NCBI RefSeq assembly: GCF_029962835.1
Contig: NC_080573.1
Location: 88,140,001 to 88,204,000, forward strand
DNA length: 64,000 nucleotides
From: Magnolia sinica
Lineage: Eukaryota > Streptophyta > Magnoliopsida > Magnoliales > Magnoliaceae
Direction of reading: 5' to 3'
Positions within the stretch are counted from its first letter, which is position 1; each line of letters starts with the position of its first letter. The notes beneath the pieces are model-generated. The model was not told the DNA's origin. It was given only the letters and a program-made list of their open reading frames with translations, and made no database searches. Both the position numbers and the translations under genes were made by a program. Shown here in pieces: positions 10,745-23,197 of the stretch.

Positions 10745-11886
10745 AGGGCATTACAAGCATCTTGAAGATCTTCTTCATTTTCATGATCACTATTTAGATT
10801 TTCTTCATTAGTTGAATCATCATTATCTGAAAAAGTGAACTTGGCTAGAGTCATAAGGGCTTTAACTTCATTACCCGACTCGGTTTCAGAATTTTTCGAC
10901 TCAGAAGAGGCTTCAGAGCTGGAAGATTCATCCTAACTAGCCAACATTCCTTTCCTTTTAGTTTTGTCTTTTTATGACATTTATTTGCTAAATGCCCATA
11001 TTCATGGCTATTGTAACATTAACTGTCTTTTAAAGATTTCTAGGTTTTAGATTTAGATCTTTTCTTTTCATTAGGTTTTTGAAAATCAACCCTCTTTTTT
11101 ACTTTTGAAAATCTTATAAAACTTTTTAGCTAAAAGGGCCATATCATCTTCCGAATTTTCTAAATCAGAATTACTACTATTTTATTAAGAAATACTTTTA
11201 GAAGATTTAAGAGCGATGAATTTACCTTTAGGCACTTTAAAGTTTAACTCATACGTCTATAATGAGCCAACTAATTCTTCTACCCTCATATTTTCCGTAT
11301 CACGAAGTTCTTGGATCGCAGTTACCTTTGAATTGAACCGTTCAGGTAGTGAGTGTAGTATTTTTGTACAGACTTTACTTTCTGGGATTCTATCACTGAG
11401 ACCCCACATAAAGTTGGTAATGTCATTTAATCTTGTATAGAAGTCCATGAAAGTTTCACTTTCTTCCATATGTATTTCCTCAAATTTGGTTGTGAGGATT
11501 TGGAGTTTAGATTTCTTGACAATTGTTGTTCCTTCGTGTGTCATTTCTAAAATATCTCAGGCTTGCTTTGCAGTATCACAGGATATAATTCGTTTAAATT
11601 CATCCAGTGATAGTGCGCAAGTAATTGCATTTAGAGCCTTTACATTAACACTACTCACACTTTTTTGAAGAGAGGTCCAAGAAAAATATGGTGTGACTTT
11701 CATAGTTTTGTATCCGTCGGTACCAGTTACTTCGGTGGTAGGAGGGGTCCAATTAGTCACCGTGTCTTGCCACACGCTCTCATCCATGGATTTTAAGAAA
11801 ATTCTTATCCTGGCTTTCCAATAGGCATAATTGGAGCCATCAAATGGTGGAGGCCTAGTGACTGAAAGGCTATTAAAATTAGACAT
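10745..11886 (-). pseudogene. gag: Copia A gag pseudogene
   Basis: Minus-strand SIRE-type Gag starting at the ATG of 11886 with MSNFNSLSVTRPPPFDGSN, the same start as the gag of copia B. The gag domain (FMDFYTRLNDITNFMWGL and following) is readable. A TGA at 11554-11556 replaces the expected Trp codon, and further stops follow before 11200. The zinc-knuckle area near 10970-11030 is damaged. The acidic C-terminal part (EENLNSDHENEEDLQDA) runs to 10745, where the sequence jumps into the Athila 3' LTR. Confidence 0.88.
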
Positions 11887-11955
11887 CTTACAAAGCTCAG
11901 ATCGATTAGCTCAGGAAATTAATCCAAAAGAAATAATAATTAAAACGAGCTATTA

Positions 11956-11968
11956 GGCTCTGATACCA
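11956..11968 (-). other. Copia A primer-binding site (initiator tRNA-Met)
   Basis: On the minus strand this reads TGGTATCAGAGCC, the usual complement of the initiator tRNA-Met 3' end. It lies two bases inside the LTR end at 11971. Confidence 0.92.
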
Positions 11969-11970
11969 CT

Positions 11971-13961
11971 TGAAAAGGCCGAGCTAAGAGTCCTAGGGGG
12001 GGGGGGGGGGAGAATAGGACTATGCCAAATTAAAAATAAAATGTAGAATTTAAACAAATATAAATAAAGATAGCCCTTAAACAATCCACAATACAGAAAT
12101 GTAAAACAACCTCAAGTGTACAAGTATTGAGAGGTTGATACAAATGTTATTCTAAGGACAACCTTACATAAAAAACCAATGGCTTATAATAGGACAACCT
12201 GATTCCCAGAATGGTCTGTGTATCAAAATCTCAAACCGATACAGAGGAATAAAGAAATAAATAGCAAAGGAAATAACTAAGCTATTACAACATTCCCACA
12301 CTTGCATAAAAGAAATTACAACATTCTCTATAAATGCATAAAGAGAAATTACAACATCCACAAAATGAAATATTCAATCAATAACTACAAAACTAGAAAT
12401 TATAGTGGTTCGCTTATGTGTACACTAACTGTTTAGAAAACCAGCCACATAACTACTCCACTCCTAATATCCTCACACAGTGGATATTAACGTTCACTAT
12501 GAAAATAGGTTTTCTAAGGTTCGCCTAAAACCCTCACAATTTTATCTTTTAAGTGGGCTTACACAATTCAAAAACCCCACACTCTGAGTTTTCTGGATCA
12601 CCTCAGACAAACCAAAAGAAAGAGATTTTTCTAGCACAATCTAAATGAAACCAAAACAATGAATTTACATAACTGTAAAATACTTATCTGGATATTCTCC
12701 TTTTGATGCAGCCCGGAAGAACCAATTTGGAGTAGAAGTTCAACGTTGATGTTCAATGTTCACACTCACTTATGAAAAGGTTCCAAGTTCTAAATTGATT
12801 TTAAATTAAATTACCTTGGGCTAGCTTGATTTGATTTTGATTCCAAGAGATGGGAATACTTCAATCCCTCTTTCAAATAAAATTGGAATGCAGAATACAA
12901 AATCAAATGCAAAAAGCTAATTAAAGAGAATATGAAATAAGAACTAGATAGCTTAAGAATATCACTAACTTATCTCTCAGAGTGGTGTATTGATTTTGCT
13001 TGAATTAGATATCAAACTCTGAAATTCGTGCTCTATTTATAAGTGCAGAAATCGCATCTTCGACTGGTCTTAAGGTCAGTTCAATTGGTTGAAGGACCAA
13101 CAAACTTTTGAAAATTTGGGCGTGATAAGATCAGACCATTCCACGACTGGTCGAAGGACCTGCTCGACCAGTCGAGTGGCCTTCACGACCGGTCGAGTTC
13201 TGTCCACGACTGGTCATGTGGAACTCAATTTAGTTGCTGGACTTTGAGTCGAGCCTGCAAGACTGGTCGAGCACTGTTCACATGACCGGTCAAGCAGTCT
13301 CCAGGACTGGTCGAGGCAATAATAAAAAATCTTAAAAATAAGTAACAAACTTAGGACTAGTCGAGGATTTCTTGAACTGGTCGAGCCAGTGTTAGGACTA
13401 GTCGAACTTAGCCTAAGACTAGTCGAAAAACAGACATGCACTTATAAAATGACCCAATTAAATTATGTATTCAAAATGACCTATCCTACGGTCAATATAG
13501 GGTCATTCATACATTATAAGCAATATATGAACATTAAATCTTCTTTTGCTTCAGTTGATAGTCGTTCTTTGAAGTTCACGAAGCTTGAGATCTTGACATA
13601 TGATGAAGCTTGAACTTGAGACCTTTTGAAGCTTGAAATTGAAATATATTGAAGTTTGAGCTTGAGGTACTTGAGTTGTACTTCATCTTGAGCTTTGAGT
13701 ACCAAAATAAAGACTATTGTTCTTGCCTTTAGATGTAACTTTGAAACCTTGAACTTTGAAGCTTGAAGAAGTGAACTCTATACTTGAACTTGTATATCTC
13801 TTAATCTTGCATTTGAAGTTCTTGAGCTAAAGACCTTAGTTCTTATACATGTGATGCACTTATCTTGAATATGTAGATGCACTACACAAGACACAGATTC
13901 CAAGAAGTTTTGACCCTACAAAATTTGACAATAATAGGAGCTAGAAAACATAGCACTTACA
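11971..13961 (-). repeat. Copia A 5' LTR
   Basis: Minus-strand LTR of 1991 bp with ends TGAAAAGGCC... (left) and ...GCACTTACA (right), as in the other copia LTRs here. Contents: a run of about 15 G at 11996-12010 (U5 side), a TATA box (CTATTTATA on plus, 13033-13041), and an array of the CGAC(C/T)(A/G)GTCG-type motif at about 13065-13435 upstream of the TATA in LTR orientation. The right-hand flank at 13962 is inverted-repeat DNA X. The matching TSD copy would be outside the window. Confidence 0.9.
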
Positions 13962-14989
13962 CAAAGGACTTCTATCCAAACTAGTCCCATACCTAAATTT
14001 GGATAGATAGACTCAATGTGGTAAGCTCCTGATCTCAGGTTAGTCGCGCACCCCAACCGAAATCCTAGCCATTATGAAAGTACACATAACAATTAGTTGT
14101 GCACCACCAGCCCGAGTGAATAGTGAATGAATGAATGAATGAATATAATGCTGAGTATGCAACTCCTGCTCCGCAAATCAGGACTGTACATCTCTGGGAT
14201 CATCACCGGGGTCTAGTATACTTTACGCCACCTGCCGCCCCATCAAGCGTATAATTGGGTAAGTGGAAGAGACCTCACTATCCGCCTGCCAATATTGGGC
14301 CCAGCTCGTCGATAGCGGACCCATTCCTCAAGTTAGTCAGACTCAGCCTAGCATTGCCTACTCTCTCAGGTGGGTAAGGCCACACCCGCTCCTAATCGAC
14401 CACGACACAGTGAGAGATGTGGCCTACTGGTATACGACCCTCATGCGCTCATATATATCCACTCGGTCTCGACGTTGGGGTGTCCTCTGGTACTAAGAGG
14501 GTTTAGGGATTTTCACCCAAGGCCATCTATAGCGGCCCGATGCTAATAACAGATTTTTAGTGTCCCATCTAGCTATCCACGACATGCCTGTGGAGGCTAT
14601 AGTCTTAATGTCACTAGGGCGTATAGTAATCACAACACACAATGTAAAATGCATGAGTCATACAATCTAGTCATGCATCAATCCTGCACATACTGCACGC
14701 TCATGTAAAATAACTCCACCTATCAGGGAGTCTCATATACCATCTATGGTATATGCAATAGTCAATCACATCTCATAACAAGCATACAAATGATGCGTAT
14801 GGGCATGTATCATGATGTTATGCTGTCACAAACTCGTAATCGGCAATGGTAGTCGGTATCAATAATCGGCACCGATAATCGGTATCGACAATCAGCCTCG
14901 ACAATGTGGACATTTAACCAACATTGCCCCCAAGGATTGGCCCATATAGAGCCTAACATATAGTGGACCCATGACCTCACACAAGGGAT

Positions 14990-16300
14990 TAATATACAAC
15001 ACCATGGGCCTCACTCAAGAGCTTAATACACATCACGATGGGCCTCTCGCATGGGCCCAATATACATCACAATGGGCTCCATTGCCTGGCCCTTAAATGC
15101 ATCACAATGGGCCTCTTCACATAGACCTCATATTCATCACATTAGGCCTTAAACATGGGCTGAATACATATCACAATGGACCTCAAATACAGGTCGCATA
15201 TACATCACATTGGGCCTCAAACACGGGCTGTATATACATGATATGGGTCTCGACAATCGGCCACGGCAATCGGCCTCGATAATTGGAATCGGCCTCGATA
15301 ATCAGAATCGGCCTCGACAATCGAAATCGGCCTCGACAATCAGAATCAGCCTCGACAATTAGAATCAGCCTCAACAATCAGCCTCAATAATCGGAGTTGG
15401 CCTCGACAATAGGAATCGGCCTCAACAATCGGAATCGCCTTGATAATTAGCCTCGACAATCGAAATCAGCCTTAACAATCGAAATCGGCCTCTACAATCA
15501 GGATTAGCCTCGAAATCGGAATTGGCCTCAACAATCGGTCTCGACAATCGGAATCGGCCTCAACAATCGGAATCGGCCTCGACAATCGGTCTCGACAATC
15601 GAAATCGGCCTCAATGATTGGCCGAACAAGGCCTAAGGGAAGGTCACAATGTGGATATTAAACCATCATTACCCATCAATGTAGCCATTTAACCAACATT
15701 ACTCCCAAGGAGTGGCCCACATAGAGCCAAACATATAGTGGGCCCATGGCCTCACACAATGGCCTAATGTACATCGCAATGGGCCTTATACCAGGGCTAC
15801 AAAAACATCACAATGGCCATGCCATATGGGCCGAAAATATATCTCATTGGGCCTTACCAAATGTCTTGGAAATACATCACAACGGGCCATGACATATGGG
15901 CTTAAAAAACATCTCCATGGGCCACGACCCATGGGCCTCAGTACATCATGATGGGCCACAATCCATGGGCCTCAAATACATCAAGTGGGATGCATCAATG
16001 GACCACACCAATGGGCCTCATATACATAATAGGTGGGCCCTGCACATGGGTCTCATATGCAACAAATGGGCTATGTATCTGGGCTCGAATACATCAAATG
16101 GGCCATGCGTCATGGGCCTAATACATGTCACAATGGGCCTTGCCCATAGGCCATGAATACATTACAATGGGCTTTGCCCATGGGCCTTAAATTTAAGTAG
16201 GTGGGCCCCATCATATGGATCTTAAATACAAGGTAGGTGGGCCCTATCACATGGACCTCAAATATACATCATGATGGGCCTCATAGATAGGCCGCACTAA
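14990..16300 (+). repeat. Degenerate repeats around ACATCACAATGGGCC
   Basis: Flanking the 19-bp array on both sides (about 14990-15240 and 15720-16300), units of roughly 30-45 bp repeat a core like ATACATCACAATGGGCCT followed by variable sequence. Short frames inside (15097-15282, 15896-16156) are by-products of the repeat. Confidence 0.7.
15247..15622 (+). repeat. 19-bp minisatellite array (GGCCTCGACAATCGGAATC)
   Basis: About twenty degenerate tandem copies of a 19-bp unit, with shorter 13-bp versions such as GGTCTCGACAATC interspersed. A small outlying cluster of the same unit lies at about 14832-14904. The opposite arm of the inverted repeat has only a few such units (near 18880 and 19295), so the array expanded in this arm alone. 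Confidence 0.85.
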
Positions 16301-16732
16301 CGGGCCTCAAGTGGGCTTGGACCACACCAAAAATCATTTCCATAGCTGTAGGTGTAACATGTGTATCATTGTACACTATCATTTCATGGGGTACACGGCC
16401 CACCAATGATAATCAGCACTGTCTAAACATTGTCTAGGTAAATCACCACCATCTGGACACTGTCCAGCTCATCAGCACCGTCCAATATTGTCCAGCACCG
16501 TCCAACACGATTTGGACGGTGTGAATGAAATAAATACATCATGGAGGTGTCCACATGTTTGGACAGCATGGATAAAACACATATCAATGTAGGCCCCACC
16601 GTCTAGTAGCTGTTGGACGGTGTTGAAACACATTCCTTCAAGGTGGGTCCCACCGTCCCAATCCAGCAAATGGTGTGCTGATACCAGCCAATTAGTTTCA
16701 AAGCAGGTGGGTCCCACGTGGGGCCCACTAGA

Positions 16733-16816
16733 TATATGTTATATATATATATATATATCTATATATCATATATATATATAATATAATATAATATAATATA
16801 ATATATATAATATCAT
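16733..16816. repeat. AT microsatellite
   Basis: An almost pure run of AT dinucleotides with ATAATAT interruptions inside repeat X. Confidence 0.95.
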
Positions 16817-17815
16817 ACTTTATTATTATTACCCTTTTTTAAAAAATGCCAGCTAACATCCAGCATCCTGGACAGACGGTTTGGATGTAAGGCATATACA
16901 TCAAGTGCGGCCCCCCACGTGGGGTGGGTCCTGCCATCGGACGGCTTGGATAAAACCTGTACCTCATGGTAGGGCCACACGTGTGGCCCACCAGTAAAAT
17001 GGACGGACGGTTTGGATCAACACATACATCGTGATGGGATCACAGAACTTGCTGGCGTCCATCCAGCAGCCGCCGCTGTTGGGACCCACTGTCCATGTGG
17101 ATGGCAGGATACATATCACAAGGTGGGCCCCACTTCACACGTTAACACATGTGAGGTGGGTCCTTACCAAGAAAATGGATAGGCAGAGAGGATAAAATAC
17201 GTAAATCATGGTGGATTCACTTACCACCATCCAAACAGATGGACGGTGGGGATAAAACACATACAGTATGATGGCCCACGTGCTGAGCAGCACATCATCA
17301 AGGTGGGCCCCATGTCCCATGCATGGATGGGGTGGATAACATATATACATCAAGGTGCGTCCCACATGGATGGGGTCCACCGTCAGATGGACAGTGTTGA
17401 TAAAACCCATACACCAGTGGTCGGCCCTACCTAGCACATCCAAACGGACGGCTGGATGGCATGGATATATCATAGTGGGCCACACAATCATCACACAAAA
17501 AGGAGAGAGAAAGAGAGAGGGAAATCAGATGGTGGAGGGACCCCGCCACTATGGGCCCCTCAATACAATGCATACATCAATTGGGTCCCACCAATGTGGG
17601 TCCTCAAATCATAAAATTCAAACAAAATCACCCACCTCAAGATCTCTTCTTCCTTCTTCCACCAACGGGTTCTAGAGCTCCAAGGGGTGCGATTCAATGG
17701 TCGAGATGGACTTTAGATGGTGGGAATGGGAGGTAGGAAGGTGGGCCACACTAGCTTCCCTCATGGAAGCTTAGACGTCCACCTCTCATGGGGTTGCTTG
17801 AAAAATGGAGAAAGA

Positions 17816-17838
17816 GAATGAGAGAGAGAGAGAGAGAA
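17816..17838. repeat. GA microsatellite and GATGGGAGA repeat
   Basis: A run of about eleven AG units, followed to about 17870 by two or three copies of an AAGTGATGGGAG unit. A second AG-rich stretch lies at about 17501-17520. Both are in the presumed leader side of the X LTR. Confidence 0.85.
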
Positions 17839-18021
17839 GTGATGGGAGAGAAGTGATGGGAGAGAGGGATGGTGAGTAATGGATGGGTGTACTTTGTTGT
17901 AAGAGAAAGTTGACTTTGGGGAGGGTGGTTGTACCTGGGGATGGGTGTGAGTGATGTGTACTTGATTGATGTGATTGTTGGGATTGATGTGATGTTTTCT
18001 AGGGATTGCAACGCACGACAT

Positions 18022-18270
18022 TTTTCCTTGAACTGAACACGGGCCCACATCTCCTGGCTCGGGTATTGCCTCGGCCCACGAAACGCTGAGTCGGAACCAC
18101 GGTGACAGCGCAATCGTAAGGGTACAAGTCTTAGGTTAAGCTGACTTTGATATACGGGACACGACTCAGTATCGCGTGCAAACACCGATAACAAATCGTG
18201 GGTCACCGGAATTCGACCGTGAGGACCACGGGAATCTACAGAACGATTCGGGCTAGGATACATGCCTCAC
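18022..18270. other. Spacer between the two X arms, no gene
   Basis: About 250 bp without an inverted partner inside the window. The minus strand has a long open frame covering it (17751-18263), but it runs straight into the GA/CT microsatellite and I see no conserved motif, so I do not call a gene. Relatively CpG-rich compared with its surroundings. Confidence 0.5.
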
Positions 18271-19384
18271 ATAATGAGGCCCAATGTGATGTATATAAGG
18301 CCCAGGCCCATATGGCGAGGCCCGATGTGATGTATATGTAGCCCTTGAGTGAGGCCCATTGTGATGTATATTAGGCCCTTGTGTGAGGCTATGGGCCCAC
18401 TATATGTGGGCCACTCCTTGGGAGCAATGTTGGTTAAATATCCACATTGATGGGTAATGATGGTTAAACGTCTACATTGTGACCTCCCCTTAGGCCTTTG
18501 TTAGGTCCATTCTCATCATTCTGGGTCAACCCAAATCATTGGGCCACATTAATGTTTGCATGGTCCATCTATTCGTATTAGGATAACCCAAAATGTTGGG
18601 CCCTCATTAGTTGCTAGTAGGGCTGTTTATCTTGGAGTCCTTCTAGGACTTATTTGGGCCCCCTAGGGCATCTAGCGGGCCATATGATAGTATGGTGAAG
18701 GAAGCCCATTCCGTATCCTTAGGATTATACGTAGGCCACCTAGGCCCAACCTTGATATGAGGAGAGTTCATCATCACCGTAGACGGAAGGATCTGTGCTA
18801 TCAAATTTGGTATATCCATAGTTGAGGATTGACTATCATGTTATGGATTTGTTGTCCATCTATGGACCCCACCTTGTATATATAAGCCGATTATTGATAC
18901 CGACTATGAGTATGTGGTAGGATATCATCATGAAACAAGCCATTAAGATGGTATGAGGCCCATTATGATTGTATTAGGCTCATTCTCATTTCCCCTTAGT
19001 GGGCTAACCCAAATTGATGGGCCCCTATTATTATTAGTATGATCCATCTCGCCTTATTGGGCTATACCAATTCTTTGGGTCCCCATTGATGCTAGTAGAA
19101 GTACCCAAACCTGGAAGCCCACTTTTAGGCCCATGAGTAGGCCATCTAGACCCATCCTTGTTATGAGGAGGATGCATTATCACCTCTGGCAATAAGTAGA
19201 AGAATATGTGGTATTAGATTTGGTATATCCACTATTAAGGACCAATCCTCATGTTATGATTAGATCTATTGTCCTTCTATGGACCCCACCATATGTAGGC
19301 CGATTATTGAATTCGATTATGTTAGTATACGCACTGAGTATGTGTTAGTATAACATTACGATTGTATAAGGTCATTATAAGGTT

Positions 19385-19790
19385 AATTGTGGTTGTATAA
19401 GGCCCATTGTGTGGTTGCATGAGGCCCATTGTGTGATTGTATGAGGCCCATTGTGATTGTATGAGGCCCACTGTGACCATGTGAGGCCTGTTATGATTAT
19501 ATGAGGCCCATTGTGATTATATGAGGCCCATTGTGATTGTATGAGACTCATTATGATTGTATGAGATCCATTGTGATGGTACGAGGCTCGCTGTGATCGT
19601 ATGAGGCCCATTGTGAATGTATGAGAGCCATTGTTATTGTATGAGACTCATTATGATTGTATGAGACCCATTGTGATGGTACGAGGCCCGTTGTGATTGT
19701 ATGAGGCCCATTGTGATTGTATAAGGCTCATTATGATTGTATGAGACACAATTGTGATGTAAGTGGCCCATCATATGTGTAAGGACCATT
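19385..19790 (+). repeat. 20-bp tandem array (GTGATTGTATGAGGCCCATT)
   Basis: About twenty head-to-tail copies of a 20-bp unit with scattered substitutions, ending just before copia B. The opposite arm has the looser ACATCACAATGGGCC repeats in the corresponding place. Confidence 0.85.
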
Positions 19791-19795
19791 ATATG
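19791..19795. other. Target-site duplication ATATG of copia B (left copy)
   Basis: ATATG precedes the LTR at 19796 and recurs at 45868-45872, directly after the far LTR end. This fixes the limits of copia B despite 26 kb between the copies. Confidence 0.88.
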
Positions 19796-21591
19796 TGAAA
19801 AGAACGAGCTCTAAGTCCTAGAGGGGGGGGGGGGGGGGGGCTGAATAGGACTATGCCAAATAAAAAATAAACGCGGAATATAAAGGCAGATAACACAAAT
19901 AAATAGCAACCTTAAATGCACTAGTCTTGAGAGGTTGATACAAACTGAGTTTTAAGGACAACCTTTCACCAAAAACCAAGGTTTATTGTAGGACAACCTG
20001 ATGTCTAGAACATTGATAAGTATAAAAAACTCAAACTGACAATGAGGTGAATGAAATAAACTAAATTATTACAACATTCACCACAAGTGCATAAAGAAAA
20101 TTACAACATTAATCACATCACACATATATCACAACCACCATCATCCAAACACCAGGAATTATAGTGGTTCGAGTGTGGACACCAACTGTTCACAAACAGC
20201 CACACAACTACTCCACTCCCAATATCCACACCCATGAGATATTGGATTTCATTATAAAATAAGGTTTTCCATGGTTCACCTTAAAACCTTCACAATTGTG
20301 TTTTTTAGGTGGGCTACACATTTCAAAAACCCCACACTGAGATTTTCTGGTTGATCTCAGACAAAACCAAAAGATGAGATTTTCCTGGCTGAATCTCACA
20401 AACCAAAAAGACAAAAAATTGAAATACTTATCTGGAGATTCTAATGCAGCCCGGTAGAACCAATTCGATGTAGATAAAGATATTCAATGTCCAATCTCAC
20501 AAATGAAAGGGTTTTAGGTCAAAATGAATTTTAAATTAAATCAACTAGGGGCTAGCTTGATTTGATTTTGATCTCAAAAGTGTAAATCACAATTCTCCTT
20601 TTTAATATAATAGAATTAAATAAAGAGATCACAAAATCAATTACAAAAAGCTATAAAAAGAATCTAAAATGAATAAGTAATAACTTCACAATTGTAGGGA
20701 CTTATCTCTCAGAGTGATGGCTTGATTAGGCTTGGAATGAATGAAAAACTCTGAGATTCATCTTCTATTTATAGGTAAAAATTTTGTTACCTCGATTGGT
20801 CTAAGGGTCGTTTCAACTGGTCGAAGCACCAATCAATTTTCAAAATTTCTGGCGAGATAAGATAAACCTGTTAATCGACTAGTCGAGTGGCCTGATCGAC
20901 TGGTCAAGCAATGCACTCGATTGGTCGAGTGAATAAAAATTAAGTTGCTAGAGTTTGAGTCAAGCACTATTCGACTAGTCGAGACTGTTCACTTGACTAG
21001 TCGAGCAGTGTGCAAGACTGGTCGAGCGTCTAACAGAAAATTCAAAAAATCTTTAACAAAACTTGGACTGGTCGAGAAAATCCTTGGACTGGTCGAGCCA
21101 TTGCCTGGACTAGTCGATCAAAGGTTAGGACTAGTTGAAGAAAAACCTATAAACTTTTATAATGACCCAAATTCATTATGTAATCAATATGACCTAACCT
21201 ATGATCAATCTAGGGTCATCCATACCTTGTTTGTGATTTTGAAACATCGAAACATCGATCACTTCAGTAACTCATTTTTTGTGAAGTACATGAAGCTTGA
21301 CCTTGTAGTCTTGAACTTGAGTATGAGCTAGAGCTTATGTTCTTAAGACTTAAGATAGTGATAATGAACTTGAACTTGAGATAGAATTTATATTCTTGTA
21401 CTTAAGCTCGTGTTTGATCTTTGACAATGTTCTTCAACTTGAAGATGTAGAAGAGTTGACGATGACGAAGATGACCTGAAATGAATGAAGGTGATTTATC
21501 CATCTTATAAAAACAAGTTACAGACTCCAAGTGATTTGACACAACAAAATTTGATAATACCGGGTGCTATATTTACAATATAGCACTTACA
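19796..21591 (-). repeat. Copia B 3' LTR
   Basis: 1796 bp, left end TGAAAAGAACGAGCTC, right end AGCACTTACA. A run of 18 G occupies 19823-19840. The TATA box is CTATTTATAG (plus reading) at 20765-20774. The near-palindrome array (variants of CGACTGGTCGAG) spans about 20795-21140 on the upstream side in LTR orientation. The paired 5' LTR is split around copia C. Confidence 0.92.
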
Positions 21592-21604
21592 ATCTCCCCC
21601 TTTG
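21592..21604 (-). other. Copia B polypurine tract
   Basis: On the minus strand CAAAGGGGGAGAT sits immediately before the 3' LTR, identical to the tract of copia C at 43590-43602. It would prime plus-strand DNA synthesis. Confidence 0.88.
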
Positions 21605-22065
21605 TCAAATTTGTGACAAAACCAACTAAAGAATCATGCACCAGTTCACAAGACAATGTTACTACTACTCCCCCTCAATCTACTACTCCCCCTTAATCTA
21701 GGCAAGGTGATTTGTAGAGTACCTGTATTAATCAAATACATATCCAAAAAAAATAGGCACTTCTATATTTCTCTACAACCACATCCAAATCCAACAATCA
21801 TCATACCATTCAAATCATACTACATTTCTCCCCCTTTTTGTCACAATATGACAAAGGAAAGAAAAAGAAATACATAGATGAGTGGAGAATAAAAATAGTA
21901 GAGAAGAGTATGAGGTAAGAGAGTGAATATCATATTCAATCATCAACAAATATAGATCATCATCAAGAATAAACATGTCCATAGAGTAGCAAATAAAACC
22001 ATGTCCAAGGATTATCCAAGCAAAAGTAAAGTTTAAAAAGTTAATACATGCCCAAAATAAAAAGA

Positions 22066-23197
22066 CTAATCAGAACCGGAAGATGGAGCAGGAATAGATG
22101 GGTCAATTTGATGTAATCCCTTGTTAATACGACGAAGGTATTTGCGCATATATTTAAATTGAGTTTCTTGGGATACATGAAGACCTTCCAACTTCTCTTC
22201 TAAGGTTCTCAACCGCTCATCAAAATCAGATGGCTGAAAATCAGGATCAACCTCAAAATTAGATTCTAATTCATAAAAAATATTATCCATAGTCACATCG
22301 TCAGTAGGTAGAGCTTCTTCCTCTCCAAATTCATCACTAGCTCCTCTAACATCCCTATCAACTGATCAGGTGCCAACTTCAAATTCATCTTATTAATATT
22401 TGAGTTGTTGAAGGGAATATGAGAAATAAGGAGCTTCTTCATTTGGTATGACCACAAGACAATGAGTAGCAAGGGTAGTCATCAAATAAGCGAAAGGAAT
22501 TTTGTTATGCCTCGGATTGAGACGAAATTGGATTATAATATAATAAATTAATGAAGGAAGACACACTTGAGTACCAGAAACAATAGAATGAAGAATATAC
22601 ACCATGAAAGAAGTTAATTCAGACTTGTTACCAAATCTAGGGGTATACATTAGAAATGAAGATATGATGAAGTACTCTGTATCTAGGTAACATATGGTTG
22701 GCATGGAGCGCAAACTTGGAATTTCATTCCAAGTTTATGTTGCACAAATCTCTAGTTAAAAGACGTTTTTCAGATTCATTCAATTTTGTAACTAATGTAG
22801 ATATTGGAATCCCTTCATCATTGACTGGTATATCCATCAAGCTAGAAATCAAATGACGATCTACTAGAAATGGACCTTCTCTAAACATCATAATGAAGGT
22901 TAAATTTCTAATAGAAAAATCACTGATACATGCATACATGGCTTTTGCAATGGACTGATATGCGGGTCCACCCCAATTCAGTATGTTATCCCATCCTACA
23001 GCCACAAGGAGGGGAATGATGTTGAAAGGAACCAGATGGTTGGAATTGATGGTTCGTTCAACAAAGACATTGCAAAGACGAATATCCCGCACATATTCTG
23101 AGTCCTCTTCGGGTGGTCGAAGAGTGCGCACCAAAATAGGTGTGGAGCGAGAAGAAGAAAGACCACGAGTGGTTCTCTTCTTATATCTACCTTCCAT
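22066..23197 (-). pseudogene. Copia B accessory (post-pol) ORF, frameshifted
   Basis: Third ORF of a SIRE-type element, between pol and the 3' LTR; such ORFs have been called env-like, and the fold resembles what I recall as a 'putative plant transposon protein' domain. Start ATG at 23197 (MEGRYKKRTTRG). Blocks: VGWDNILNWGG, LISSLMDIPV, then after a frameshift near 22715-22740 NKSELTSFMVYILH and VCLPSLIYY. A stop at 22393 and a disrupted acidic linker follow, then a coiled-coil-like segment and the ending PAPSSGSD (22066). The same blocks in the same order occur in copia C and, before gag, in chromovirus H. No transmembrane segment is obvious. Function unknown. Confidence 0.85.

Larger units (their letters stand above)
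1..13961 (-). mobile_element. SIRE/Maximus-type Ty1/copia element A, deleted, hosting Athila 1
   Basis: Minus-strand copia element whose left end lies outside the window. Pieces in order: accessory-ORF scrap, RNase H scrap, the inserted Athila element (250-10744), gag (10745-11886), PBS and 5' LTR (11971-13961). Protease, integrase and most of RT are absent, so the Athila insertion must have been followed by a deletion that also removed most of the Athila 3' LTR. That the left scraps and the right gag/LTR belong to one element is inferred from orientation and order; two separate copia copies remain possible. Confidence 0.6.
13962..18021 (-). repeat. Inverted-repeat DNA X, left arm (probable chromovirus-type LTR in reverse)
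   Basis: Non-coding repetitive DNA. Its left part is the reverse complement of the right-hand arm: GACTTCTATCCAAACTAGTC at 13967-13986 matches 46833-46852 inverted, and blocks near 14576, 14750 and 15640-15720 pair with 46240, 46090 and 18400-18490. Reading it on the minus strand, a possible LTR start (TGTCGTGCGTTG) lies at 18021, followed by CT-rich leader-like DNA and many 'gggcccacc / ccgtcc' blocks. No gag or pol remains. The LTR identity is inferred from its resemblance in layout to chromovirus LTRs F and H. Confidence 0.6.
18271..19795 (+). repeat. Inverted-repeat DNA X, right arm, first part
   Basis: Forward copy of the repeat whose reverse copy is at 13962-16320. It begins around ATGCCTCACATAATGAGGCC and is rich in 'gtatgaggcccattgtgat' units. 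It is cut at 19795/19796 by copia B and continues at 45868, as the ATATG duplication shows. There is no coding content. Confidence 0.75.

Noticed and set aside
11956..11968. tRNA-like match
   Set aside because: This and the other matches to tRNA 3' ends (2392, 31439, 57150) are primer-binding sites; no full tRNA cloverleaf surrounds them.
14263..14496. 77-codon frame in the X left arm
   Set aside because: The inverted copy in the right arm does not preserve the frame; it is non-coding repeat.
15247..15622. Regularly repeated 19-bp units, superficially CRISPR-like
   Set aside because: Units are head to tail with no unique spacers, and the setting is plant repeat DNA; it is a minisatellite.
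17751..18263. Open frame of 170 codons on the minus strand, partly overlapping a second frame
   Set aside because: It runs through GA/CT microsatellite and LTR-like sequence, has no recognisable motif, and its second half is simple Ser/Thr/Pro repeat from low-complexity DNA.
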